DNA from: Leptasterias polaris
Taxonomy: Eukaryota > Echinodermata > Asteroidea > Forcipulatida > Asteriidae
Assembly (NCBI GenBank): GCA_037783415.1
Contig: JAZGTN010000035.1
Location: 3,658,001 to 3,722,000, forward strand
Direction: 5' to 3'
Length of the DNA stretch: 64,000 nucleotides
Part shown: positions 13,085 through 24,700 of the stretch, in pieces
Position numbering within the stretch: the stretch's first letter is position 1
How the letters are laid out: each line of letters opens with the position of its first letter
Made by a program: the position numbers and the translations under genes
The notes under the pieces: model-generated
Databases searched by the model: none
The model's input: the letters and a program-made list of their open reading frames with translations, nothing else
Told to the model about the DNA's origin: nothing

Positions 13085-13463
13085 GCGCGCAGAGAGGTCA
13101 AAGGTTTGCCTCGATTTCAGGGACCCCCTGAATACAGGGCGTCCTACGATATGGGCTTTTCGTCCTTCGGATGGGACGTAAAGCCGTTGGTCCCGTGTGT
13201 TGTGTAATGTACGTAAAAGAACCCAGTGCACTTATCGAAAAGAGAAGGGGTTTGCCCCGGTGTTCCTGGTTTGATTGGCTGCATATTGCGCCACAGCACC
13301 TTGTAAACCATTACATGGTGCTATGTAAAGAAATAGGTCTCAAAATTCAAAAAGTAGCTCCACATATATACCTTGCAGGAAAATACTGACTGTTGAAGCG
13401 CCTTGAGCGTCACTGAGTGACGGATATGAGCGCTATATAAGAAGCCACTATTATTATTATTAC
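13085..13463 (+). mobile_element. SINE-like element with 3' (ATT)n tail
   Basis: Contains CTTCGGATGGGACGTAAAGC, AAAAGAACCCAGTGCACTTA and GATTGGCTGCATATTGCG, and ends GAGCGCTATATAAGAAGCC followed by ATT repeats, the tail type borrowed from CR1/L2-like LINEs. The same core occurs on the minus strand near 29.6 and 34.0 kb. The 5' border is approximate. Confidence 0.6.
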
Positions 13464-13466
13464 CTG

Positions 13467-13596
13467 TTGACAATCAAGTTGATCGCATTCTTTTGTTCAT
13501 GGGAGCCACAGAGCCCGAGACAAAAGACCCTACAGTTGTGTGGTTCAAATTCATGGCACAAATTCAGCCCAAAGAGAATTTTCGTGTGGCTAGGCT
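13467..13596 (+). pseudogene. gag fragment, left of the foldback insertion
   Basis: A frame with GATEPE-like start and VVWFKFMAQIQPKENFRVAR, capsid-like gag sequence of gypsy elements, ends at the 8-bp duplicated site GCTAGGCT. Confidence 0.5.
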
Positions 13597-13637
13597 CACC
13601 CGATCCGACTACCCCCACCGCTGCTAATAAGCAACGC

Positions 13638-13668
<31 letters not shown>

Positions 13669-14275
13669 AGATGCCATACTATAAGCGTGCCCGAAATATA
13701 TTATCAACTTACATAATATCACCCGCCACGCTTGTTAGCGAGGCCGGTGTCATAGGGAAATCTGTCCCCCGGAGATTCTGTCCCCCATATGGGAAATTAA
13801 CGTGGGCTGGAGAGGGATGATTCAAAAGAGGGTGCTATCAAAAGCAGTTTGTACACAGTTCTCCATACGGGGGGACAGAATCTCCGGGGGGACAGAATCT
13901 CCGGGGGACAGAATCTCCTGCCACACCGGCGTCGCGCGGTAGAGAATCAGTCACACCATTAGGCTAACTTACCAATAATCATTGATCGGCAGAATCTCTA
14001 CCTAAGCACCTGAATACAAAGTGGATGTGTTCAATGTGATTCATCCATTGATGATTCGGAGACATTTTGGGGCGAACTTCCGCAACCAGAACTTTGCAGA
14101 AGAAGTCATTATTTCATGAGGCGGCCATGATGGCGGCCTCGCTAACAAGCGTGGCGGGTGATATTATGTAAGATGATAATCTATTTCGGGCACGCTTATA
14201 GTATGGCATCTCCCCCCCCCCCCCCCCCCCCCCTCAAGCGTTGCTTATTAACAGCAGTGGGTAGTCGGATCGGTT
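13597..14275. mobile_element. Foldback transposon with poly-G/poly-C arms
   Basis: Two inverted arms of about 150 bp (13600-13757 and 14128-14273) share CCGATCCGAC, AATAAGCAACGCTTG, a G30-class tract facing a C20-class tract, then GAGATGCCATACTATAAGCG and CACCCGCCACGCTTGTTAGC. The 8-bp sequence GCTAGGCT flanks both ends (13589-13596, 14276-14283) as target duplication. No transposase inside; non-autonomous. An 8-bp duplication fits hAT- or P-type elements; the family is undetermined. Confidence 0.75.
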
Positions 14276-14508
14276 GCTAGGCTATACCTGCAGATAGTGA
14301 AACAAAGAGATGATTTTCTCTCTCGACTCAAACTTCATGCCCAAAAGTGTGAGTTCAAGGATGATGCTGAGTTCCAGGACCGAGTCATTGAACAGTTCAT
14401 AGCGGGTGTGAAGTACACTGAAGTCAGAAAGATCTCCTCGGCAAGGACAAAACGCTTACAATACAGCAAACCCTTGACCTAGGACGAACACATGAAGCTT
14501 CGATCAAG
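14276..14508 (+). pseudogene. gag fragment, right of the foldback insertion
   Basis: Contains RDDFLSRLKLHAQKCEFKDD and IEQFIAGVKYTEVRK, typical gag capsid C-terminal text. After a frame change it continues KDKTLTIQQTLDLGRTHEAS before the join with integrase sequence. Confidence 0.6.
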
Positions 14509-15316
14509 CCTAGCAGTTGTAAACGCCACCAAACAAATCTTCGCCGAACAAGGTATCCCTGAGAGAGTTGTCAGTGACAATGCCAGACACTACGACTCAA
14601 AACAGTACAAAGATTTCTCCGTCTCGTGGTGTTTTGACCATATCACCTCTTCTCCCCACTACCCCAGATCAAATGGATTCATCGAGCGCACAATTCAAAC
14701 AGTCAAGAAAACCATACGAAAGGCTCGATCCAGTGGCAGTGATGTAAATATGGCACTCCTCTGTCTTCGCACGACCCCAGTTGACCATACTATTCCCAGC
14801 CCTGCACAACTCCTCTACAACAGGAAAATCAAAGGCAATTTACCTGCGAAAATCCGCAACTCCCTCGCAGCTCGTGACAAGATCCAAGAGCGTTTGTATG
14901 AGCGTCAGAGTACCCAGAAACAATACCATGACAGACAAGCCAGAGATCTCCCTCCCCTACGATCCGGTCAAACCATCTCCATTCGTGACCCCAACAGTGG
15001 CCGTTGGACACCAGCCACTGCAGCAGAGAAATGTCATGAACCGAGGTCATACATAGTCCGCACCCCCAATGGAAGTATTCTCCGTCGCAACCGCAGACAC
15101 ATTCGTGACTTGGAACCAGTCAAGAAGCGAGTGACCTTTGACATTGACCCTCAGACACCCTCACAGTCATCGCTCCGACCTCCAGTCACCACCCCCCCAC
15201 GAGTCAACACACCAACCCCACCACCTCTCCATCAACCAACGGTTCAACAACCGGTGTACAAACTCGCTCTGGAAGACTTGTGCGGAAACCTGAGAAACTT
15301 TCTTTGTGAACATTGA
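14492..15316 (+). pseudogene. Retrotransposon integrase fragment
   Basis: A 274-codon open frame. IFAEQGIPERVVSDN carries the second catalytic Asp and SSPHYPRSNGFIERTIQTVK the catalytic Glu of the gypsy integrase core. The zinc-binding N-terminus and first Asp are missing, removed by the internal deletion. A Pro/Thr-rich C-terminus follows. The start codon given is not original. Not catalytically complete. Confidence 0.8.
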
Positions 15317-15727
15317 ACATTGAACATTCCATCTTGATGATGCCAACCATTATACTCGAACATTTACCAAAAAATTGTTTTTTCTGGAAGAAAATGTGAT
15401 ACTCGGTTTCTTACAAAAATTCTAATTTTTGCCAACACCAAAGTTTTTTTATTTAAACCAAACCGGACTCTTATAACAAAGTTCAAAATGCTTCAAACCT
15501 TTGTGTTCATTTCACAGAAATTTTTTATTTTATTTCTAAACCTTATGTGATAGACTGGAAAAAACCTCCAGTGTAATCATAAAATAAAGGATTATTATTA
15601 CCAACCATTTTTCTACAGATGAATGCAGTTGATTCATCATTATTTGATCAAAGAGCACAAAAACCTGTGTTCCACATTATAATTTTGTTTGTATTCTTGA
15701 ATTCAAAGTGTTTTTTTAAAAGGGGGA

Positions 15728-15840
15728 TGTCACATCTCCACCCGCCAACAGAGGGCGGTGTTCTTCAACATGGATGATTAAACAGTTGTAACAGCGTAGA
15801 AGTCTCCTCGTTCCTCAATCCTTATTAAGGCCACATGCCA
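15728..15840 (+). repeat. 3' LTR
   Basis: A 113-bp repeat of the 5' LTR without the insertion, directly after a polypurine tract. Confidence 0.8.
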
Positions 15841-18571
15841 ACAACCCCTTCCCTTCATACCCCCCCCCCCCCCTTTGTTTTCATAATCCCTTTTTACCCC
15901 CTGCCTTCTCTGAATGCTTTCTGCTTTTCTCCCTCCACTCTCTCTATTCATGTATTTCCACTTGACTACTCTTGGAACTCTTGTCTGCGTGTATGTGTGT
16001 TGTGTGTTGTCATTTAGCCTTCGAGAAAGACTCTGCTAGGGTCGAAACGTCAGGCCATGTTGCACTAACTTATTGTTTGCATTTATACCACAGGTCCTTT
16101 TGGTTGGTAAGCAGTTTGCAACAGCTAATTCTATTTTCTCAGACTTCTCCGTTATAGTTTATTATACTAAATCGCCACTGGAGTATAAATGATTGCGATA
16201 CTAACATATTTAAAATATACAGAATAGAAGTCATCTTTCGAGAGCATTTAAAAAAAAACTAAAAAACTACGTGTTAACTAAAACAAACTATAAAGTTGTA
16301 GAACGTACCGGTACAATTCATATGCCTGTCCGTATTTTATTATATAATACTAGCTCTCCACCGGAGCATAATTGATCGCGAACCTTTACCACTTTAAGGA
16401 TACAAGTCATTTCTTTCTTGATAGTATTATCAAAATCATATCTAAACTAAATCGAACTACTAAGTAGTAAAATTCGTGGCCCTGTCAGACTACCCGGCCG
16501 TATTTTAATACTTAAATCTAATTGTTATACAAGGTATATCCACTGCTGAGTATATGAAATTAATGCGATATAGGCCTGGGAGTGCACTATAACTATTTGA
16601 ATAGATATCAATAATAAAGTAGTTGTCGAGAGACAATTTTAGTTCTATAGGCAAACCGGTGTCACATCCTCGACGTTCCGGCGTACTGAGCGTTCCAGGT
16701 GACGTACGCATGCGCGGCAGTCGTTCCAGCCGGCCGTGTTGGTGACGTGGTCTCCTTCTCGTGCTCTTGTCAGACAGTACCGCGTCGTAAGAATATTTCT
16801 CAGATTGGGCACGTACAGCCCTCTTTTCCCCCCTGTCAGGCCTTCCAGGAGTTCAAAAGAGATGCGTTTCACTGAATCCATTAAGCATTCGTAATTATTG
16901 CTTGGGAGATGAACAAACTTGACCGGTTTTGCCCCACACTGATGTGTGTTAGAATGCTAAAGGTCGGGGTTCAAATCCGGAACCCATACCTATAGGCCTA
17001 CGATTGTTTTTTTCACAGAGAATTAAAGAACGGCCTAGAGTAAACTTAACAAACTTCTCCGTTATTTATAGTTTATTAGATCGCCACCGGAGTATAAATG
17101 ATTGCGATACTAAAATGTTTTAAAATATACAGAATAGAAGTCATCTTTCACAAGATTATTTTTATTAAAACTACATGTTAACTGAAACGAACTATAAGGG
17201 TGCAGAACGTATCGGAAAAATTCAAAGGCCTGTCTGTTATTTCTTTAGTAGTTTATTATACTAGCTCTCCACCGGAGCATTGATCGCAAACCTATACTAC
17301 TTTAAAACTTTTAAGAATATACAAGTCATTTCTTTCATATGAGAGTATTTTCTCAAAAAACATATTCTAAACTAAATCGAACTACAAATAAGTAGTAAAA
17401 TTCGTGGCCCTGTCCGACTACCTCGTATTTTATTACTTAGATCTAATTATACAAGGTATCCACTGCTGAGTATATAAAATTAATGCGATTACTATCTGAG
17501 TGAATAGATATCGATAATAAAGTAGTTGTCGAGAGACAAGCTCTATAGGCTACACGGTTTAAATGACACAAAGCCTTGTACTTGTTATACTTTAATTAGG
17601 CTATATAGCTTGTAGAATTGTTTAGCTCCATGAAGAGGTTGTACAGTAATTAGATACGAGGGGAAAGCCTCTTGAGTGTTAGGGTTATTTGCAAGTTCGC
17701 CCCGAAAAAGTCTTTTTAAAAAGCCACTACTCTTGGTATAAGGGCTACAAGAAGATTGATGATTGATGGAAGGAAACATGCACCATAGGTGAGGAGTTCA
17801 AAAGAGATGCAATTCGTTGACTCCATTTTAGCATGTGTAATTATTGCATGGGAGATAATAAAACAAACTATATGACTGGTTTTGCCCTCCACTGATGTGT
17901 GTTAGAATGCTAAAGGTTGGGGGTTCTAATCCCAGATTCGGAAAGAACCGAATACAGATTGTAGGATGGAGGAAAACGTGCACCAAGCAAGGAGTTCCAG
18001 AGAAGCAGTACGTAGAATAAAGCTGTGGGGTTGCTTTTGGTTCTACATCTCTATGATCAATATCCTCGCTGATGCACACAGCTGAAGAAAATGACAGCAA
18101 TGGCAAAGCTTGAGGAATGATGATTTGCCTCACTGGTCTATGCGAGGACTTGATTGTTGAAATAGAACGGGCAAAGTTGTTTAGTTGTCATCTAACTCTG
18201 GTCTGATGACGCTAAAATTCTCATAGTGTTGTTTCTGGAATGCCATGTAGGTCTGCATAAAAGATCATAAACCATTACAAAATATTCAGCCGAAACGAAA
18301 TGAAACGGCTCATGCCCGTGAAGATACCAAGTTACACAATGTATCATAAATCACATGTTTCTTTATCCAGGAAAAATAATAAATGATGGCTTACAAGAAC
18401 AATTATGTCTGCTGGGCAGAAACATAATTATTATTGTTCAACGATACAGTAAGCAGAACATTGCAAGACACAATCGCCGTACACATCTGTACACACCTGG
18501 GATGCATGTTTGTCAGTGTATTATTTTGCCACCGATTTTGCAGCCGTATATGGCCTATATCTCTACTTACA
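15841..18571. other. RTK-1 3' flank, repeat-rich
   Basis: Holds two partial copies of the 1.1-kb unit described at 16146-17860 and the putative RTK-1 3' UTR (17.9-18.57 kb), which is conserved next to RTK-2. A GC-rich insert at about 16657-16800 is absent from the other copy. No separate gene is supported. Confidence 0.5.
16146..17860. repeat. 1.1-kb repeat units at RTK-1 3' flank
   Basis: Two partial units, starting near 16146 and 17044. Each has CGCCACCGGAGTATAAATGA, CTCTCCACCGGAGCATAATT-like text, GTGGCCCTGTC and a tRNA B-box-like GGGTTCGAATCCC-type word (near 16970 and 17920). Further units flank RTK-2. Confidence 0.75.
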
Positions 18572-18725
18572 CTATATAGGCCTACTATTAATTTTGTGCA
18601 AGTTTATTGAATTGCTCACGTGGTTAATCTGGCTTTCGCTCATTCCACTCAGGACCGTCACCAAGTCAGAGAAGGATGGTCGGTTGGTTGGATTTTCGGC
18701 CCAGCATCGGACCATCAACATGTAT
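18572..18725 (-). CDS. RTK-1 kinase exon 8: kinase C-lobe end and stop
   Basis: The last coding exon, entered in phase 2 after CTTGTAG. It encodes [20 protein letters not shown] (CW...RPSF, the end of the kinase fold), LVTVLSGM, and a short tail of about 25 residues ending in TAG. A weak GTGAGC inside the tail could support an alternative 3' exon. The tail and stop are conserved in RTK-2, favouring this end. Confidence 0.85.
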
Positions 18726-21700
18726 CTACAAGTTCCAATAGCGTCAAGGTAACATTAATCAATTTATATCAATGTAATGTTTTACCATTTACGGTTTAAT
18801 TCAATTATTATCTGATTAATCTTCGCAAATTTACCCTACCCCAACAAGTTCAATACTGTCATAATGTTGACATCAGCCTATTGTGAAGATTCAAAGGTAA
18901 CTAAAAAGGTTGACCGTGAAGCTTTTTATGTATCGTCTTGTAACATATCATCTGGCCGTTTGTTTGATTGATGTTGTGTTTTTGTATTATTTTAAAAACT
19001 TACATTTTCTCATCACAATTTGGTGGTTTCGACATGCGATATCCATCGGTAAGTTGACTTGCCAAGTCTTTGGTTTGAAAAGACGGATAAGGTGTGCCAC
19101 CTGTACAAAAATAAACAATGAAACAAACAAACAAAACAAAACAAATTTATCAAAGCACGCACGTATAGGCTACATAAAGAAATTATACTGTGAGAGTGAA
19201 AGTTTCAACCCTCTTCAATCGTCATGGACGTAATTGTTTTTCCCATTGTCCATGTTTGCATGAGAGGTATTACAAAAAGAAAGTTGAGCTATAAAACAAA
19301 GTAATAATAAAACCCTTGCACATGACGTCACACTCTGTAACAGCGCCCTCACCGAGGCAAAAGGAGGTAGATAATTGGACGGCAGCTTCTTTTGGTGAAC
19401 GTAACAATTTTTGGCGCGTGACCTCAGCGTACCTTACCATATATACATACAGTTTAACCTATCCAGTAATTGACCAGATATGGTTGGCATACAGCCTTCG
19501 TTCTTTCGCGTCTTCAAGCAATTCATCAAAATGACGACAGGTCGGTGTAAATGTAAGTGCGCCCACGTTGTGCAAGAGAGCTCTTTCAGAAGAGAATCAA
19601 GTCTCAGAAAATAACTCGAAGTCTTACCGAAAGTTGCGATTTCCCATAAGAGAATGCCGAATGACCACCTGCAAAATATTAAGTGATTTAGTATTGAAGT
19701 CGGTGTTAGAAATCTGTAACTCTTTAAACAAGATGACGTGTAGTGATGATGCACGGGCCTTCGCTTTATTGTGAACAAAACTTTATTGGAACGGGGTGTG
19801 TGTGTGGGGGGGGGGGGGGGTGTAGTTACAGAAACGGTTGGGGGCTCACTGACATTGACTGACTTAGTGCCAATTTGATATAGATCAATCGAGGTAATTT
19901 TTTCATGAAATTTGATCAATTCGTTGTGATTTTGATAACAATATCCATTTAATTCAGTTCAAACGGTCTGCCCTTCGGCGAGTATTTTTCACCCGAATGA
20001 CAAAAGAGTTATTCTCATTGTTTATTTTTGTAAATTTCTTTATGTTTTTATTTCGGTTGTAATTTTTTTTAAGGGACGGTACGGAAACAAGGATGTTTAT
20101 AATTTCCCTAGAAGTTTGACATGCTAATGACAACTTACACATCGCTCTTAGTTGAGTACCTCTTGTGCAAAATAGACTCGATGGATAACCAGCGAGTTGG
20201 TACCCGTCTCTGTTTATAAAGAAATAACAACAGCAGGTGTAAACATTCATTTTTGGCATACAGCATTATAAAAACAGTTACTTTGTATAATGGACAAGTT
20301 TTGGGGTTTTTTCCTTTCTTTTGGTCGTTCACATCAACACGACCGTCTTGAGGGCCTCTTGTCTTTGGCCATTGGACGACCGTAAGCAAATTAAATTCTC
20401 AATGATAATGTTAAAACAATGGCCTGAAGTAATAATAATGGCGTTAACTTAAAAATTCAGGCTTTCGAAGATGTTGAATCGATGAAAACGTAATAAAGGA
20501 AAACATTGATTAAACTTTTATACCATTGATGTTTGAACATAGATGTCCTCTCCCCGGGAAAGTCCAAAATCAGACACTTTTGCTACAAATCCACGGCCGA
20601 GCAGGATATTTCTTGCGGCCAAATCGCGATGGATCACCTGAAATTCAACAAACACATTATTGGCACACACTAGAAACGCTGACCCGGATTTGGGTCGCAC
20701 AGGGCCCGAGCCATTTCTGGGTGAGCTTGACCTGGATTTCGAGTCACTGATCAACGTCAAACTGACGTAGATTCTGAAACAAAATTCCCCACTAGTTTTC
20801 AGGTCAGCCTGACCAGAAATAAGTCAGTACCCAATTCCGGTTCAATTCTGACCCGGAGTTTTTGGAGTGTAATTTATAAGGCAGTGCTAACCAAAGAAAA
20901 TAAATAATTTCTTGATATTTGCAATCTTTACCAACATTTACAGCATTTTTATATACCGAATTTCAAGTCACTGATCAACGTCAAACTGACGTAGATTCTG
21001 CAACGAAATTCCCCACCAGTTTTCAGGTCAGCCTGATTAAAAATAAGTCGGGGCCCCCCTTGTACCCAATTCCGGTTCAATTCTGACCCGGAAGTTTTTA
21101 GAGTGCAATTTCTACGGCAGTGCTAACCAAACTGAAAGTACCAAAGAAAATAAATAATTTCTTGATATTTGCAATCTTTACAAACATTTACAGCATTCTG
21201 ATATACCGCTAGAAATAAAATAAGCAATTTATTTTTACTACTATGCAATCTTTATCACCAATAACAACATGCTGATATACCGATGATGATGCAAGGTGTT
21301 CCATTCCCATGGCAACATCAAGAGCAAACTTGATGAGTTGCTCTGACGTCAGAGATGGTTCATAGTCCGAGCCCGGACGAGATGACCTCAAGTGGTTACG
21401 CAAGTCACCATTGGGGAGGTATTCCAAAGCCACATACAACACATCTGCAATAAGTACACGTTCGAAAATGCACATTCCAGAAAACATATACAAATTCCAG
21501 CAAGCGAAAATAAAACACAATAGAGTGTGTTCTTGCGTCCAAAAATGAATGAACCAAATTTACAGTATTAAAAGGGAACCTTTGAAAATGCAACACTTGG
21601 TATATAGGATGTGCTTGCAAAAACTTAAAATAGTTTATATTTAGGTAAATACGTTGCACTCTTTAAACCCCGGGTCAGAATTGACCCAGATCCGGATCCT

Positions 21701-24700
21701 GCGGGAACTGAACCATTTCTGTGTCCAAAAATCACCTGGAATTTGTGTCAAAAAAAGACAAAGAAATTGGTCAAACTGACGCCATCCGGGTCACGATCTC
21801 CCTTTTGACCAGTCTCTGGGTCAGCCTGACCCAGAAATGGTCAAGCTCCCTGGGACCTGGAATCCAGGTCAATTCTGACCAGAAGTTGTTGGTGTGTGGA
21901 GACTTCACCCATTTAAATTGGTAAACAATATTGATCACATTTCGGTGTATTAAAATGATTGCGACCATGAAGACCGGCTCGGGGTTCCAACGAGACAACG
22001 GCCGGCCCCAACCTGGTTATTACCGGTACTTATAGCACTGAAGACAAACACTAACTTCAACGAAATAATATGACGGTGAAACGACTATGAAAAGCTGAGA
22101 GTGTATAATTCAAGACGCTTTTTGTTATACCTTCATGTTGGCAAGCTCCTATGAGCGTGACGACATTGGGATGATACCCAATCGTGGTCATGGTTCGAAA
22201 TTCCTCCAGAAAATCCTGTCTGTCACTCGGACAAGCTTGACCTATAAGTCAAGTTCAGGATAAGGACATAAAAACATGTTAGTCTAGCTTTCCGTGTTTT
22301 TATTAATGTATGTAACAAAGTATGTTCTGTCTTTTAAACCTTTTACGTCTTGTGTATCTTGTTTTTCTTTTTCACTGTGATAACTTTCACTTTTGCTATA
22401 GACTGTGCAAGTCTCGCGCGTAATCGAACTTCCGGGACCATTGTGGTCCCAACCATGTGGGAGTTTTACGTTGGCAAGATTTTGTTTCGTCTATTATTTT
22501 AGTTTAACGTACTTTATGACCATGAAAATTACATATGTTGTTGGGAATGTAATACTAAGTGATACCAAATATGAAAGTAAAATCAATTCAACAACACATT
22601 ATTAGAATGAAGAAAACCCAAGAATTAAAATTTACCTCAGCTTCCGGTTACTTGCAAAAAATTAAGAATTTGTGCCCACCTCCGATCACCAAATTTGTTT
22701 TGGTCGCGCGATAAAAATCACCAGACGCTGTAATTGTCAGACGCTAAGCCTTTTCATTGCAGTCTACGGTTGTCGAGGCATCAGCGTCCTCTTTAAACTG
22801 CGTCACGCGTTAATTCTACACCTGTGCGATCATCACGCGTCTGCGTTTAAACCGGCTTTTAGTGGCTGCACGTACTCTGGCGTGGATTTACAAAAGGGGT
22901 TCCTTAAAAGTAAAGACTGAGTAAACATCCTTGTCCCAGAGTTTTCAGTTTGTTTCAACAAAAACTAACAAATGATTTGTGTTTTTGTTATGAAAGCTTA
23001 AACGCATTTTATACAAATTGTAATGAGTTGTTCAGATTTTTTCATAGATCTAATTTAAAGACAATGATTTGATTTCCCGAAAAAATTGTTCTTCGCTTGA
23101 CGTGTTTTCTCGTTCTGATACGCGCGAGACTTGCACAGTCTATATACAGTCGATTTATTATCACAGTATTTATGTGTTATTTCTTATATCTGGCTGGCCG
23201 GGTTTTTGATTTTGTATTGTCTTTGTAAAACTTAATGTTTGGTTTTGTAAGCATGTCATTTTTTAGTATAACCTTGTGATTACCGAAAAAAATTGTGTTT
23301 TTAAACTGAAATAAATAAATTATTAAAAGCTCTGTTGTTAATATTATTGTAAAAACGCCACAAAAGCTACCTAATTATTAGGTATAATGTAAAATAACTT
23401 TCTAATTTGTTTTCCTGTCGGCTACGGTACACTTTCCGGGTCAGCCTACCCCGGAAATGGGTCAGGCCCTACTGGGATCCGGAATTCGGGTCAGTTCGAA
23501 CCCAGGAGTCTTTAGATTGTATTTCCAAAGTATTTATTTCAAATATTATGTACCTTTCAATATCTTGATGGCACTCTTGGTCCTTTGGCCGCCTTGGTCC
23601 ACAGTTCCAGATCTAACCTCGCCAAAGTTTCCTCTCCCCAGTACCTTATTATCAACGACAAGATCGCTCCGGAGGATCTTCCATCGGACAGCCCAAGAGG
23701 GCAGCCCTACATCCTCGTAAACAACAGCTTCTGCTTGTTCACTTGTGTCTATCGTTCTTTCAATGCTTGTAAGAGTCTGTGTTTTTGAAGAGAGAAAAAA
23801 AAATACCTTATCGAAAAACCAAAAGTACAACACAATCAGGGGCATAACAGACATGGTTCTTGATGCTATATCATACGGTATCTTACCTCGACTATACTTT
23901 GCATTCTCGTGTCAGTTAAACAAAGGAGCATATATCTGCCTCGTTCAGTCTGTGACTGAACCAAATAGGATGAAACGTCGAGAATAAATGGCCACCTGCA
24001 AGATGTACGGAGCCCTGGAAGTGTCATCTGACTTATTGGGATTCTGAGATAATTTACTATAGGAGTATGACGTAATAAACGTAAGATGACGCCATCCTGT
24101 TATAACTTATCTCGGGTTGACGGCATCCGAAAGTATAATGTCGTCTTCCCGATGAATTTTATCTTAGGATGTCAGCACCATGGAAGTCACAGGTCGAAAT
24201 CCCGAGATAATTTATTATGGGATGACGACATCCTGAAAGTTAAATGTCGACGTCCAGAGAATTAATCTGGGAAAATGATCAAGTTTTTCTGTTTACCATT
24301 TCCACCGTTGAACCAACTGCTTGCGTATTACGTGATTCACGATTCACCTTTGACCTCAAGACAATAATAATGATAGCAGCGGCAAGAACTATCACTAACG
24401 TGCTTAAAATGCCAAACCCTGTGATGATAGCAACATTGTTCGGTGGTGCTTTCCCTGAAATGAAGCCAAAATGTTATAGTAACATTTAAACATTGAAAAT
24501 GAAATGGTATATTATTTTGGTTTTACTCTTTACACCAATGGGTGATTGTATTGTGTCTTTGTAGATCGCATTTAATACAAAACTGTGGTAAGAGTACATC
24601 TTTGAAGGTGTCAGAGGAAGAAAGTTTTCTTGGAGACAAAGTACAGGATTGGTAAATTCTGAAATCAATGATAAAAAAGTTGGGCTAGCTATGTCACACA

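Larger units (their letters stand above)
11460..15840 (+). mobile_element. Decayed Ty3/gypsy-like LTR retrotransposon with nested insertions
   Basis: Two matching LTRs (11460-11740, enlarged by an insertion, and 15728-15840) enclose gag remnants and an integrase frame. A priming-site-like GGTGGCAGCAG follows the 5' LTR and a purine tract AAAAGGGGGA precedes the 3' LTR. Protease, reverse transcriptase and RNase H are missing: gag sequence runs straight into integrase near 14508, an internal deletion. A SINE and a foldback element have inserted inside. The element is not functional. Confidence 0.8.
16146..24460. repeat. Segmental duplication, copy 1 (RTK-1 kinase half)
   Basis: Collinear with 53883-61870 in the same orientation: 3' flank repeats, UTR, nine exons and introns match in order. 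Copy 1 has extra intron insertions (a roughly 1-kb insert at 22.27-23.32 kb and a doubled intron segment at 20.74-21.21 kb). Confidence 0.9.

Noticed and set aside
12860..13389. Plus-strand open frames of 72-115 codons
   Set aside because: Overlap retrotransposon leader and SINE sequence.
15835..16157. Plus-strand open frames after the 3' LTR
   Set aside because: Low-complexity pyrimidine-rich sequence around a C tract; no exon features.
17828..18133. Minus-strand open frame conserved near RTK-2 (56338-56625)
   Set aside because: Lies in the shared 3' UTR/flank. Conservation follows from the recent duplication, and no splice link to the kinase could be shown.
23457..23788. Plus-strand open frames, repeated at 60719-61047
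   Set aside because: Antisense shadows of kinase exon 1.
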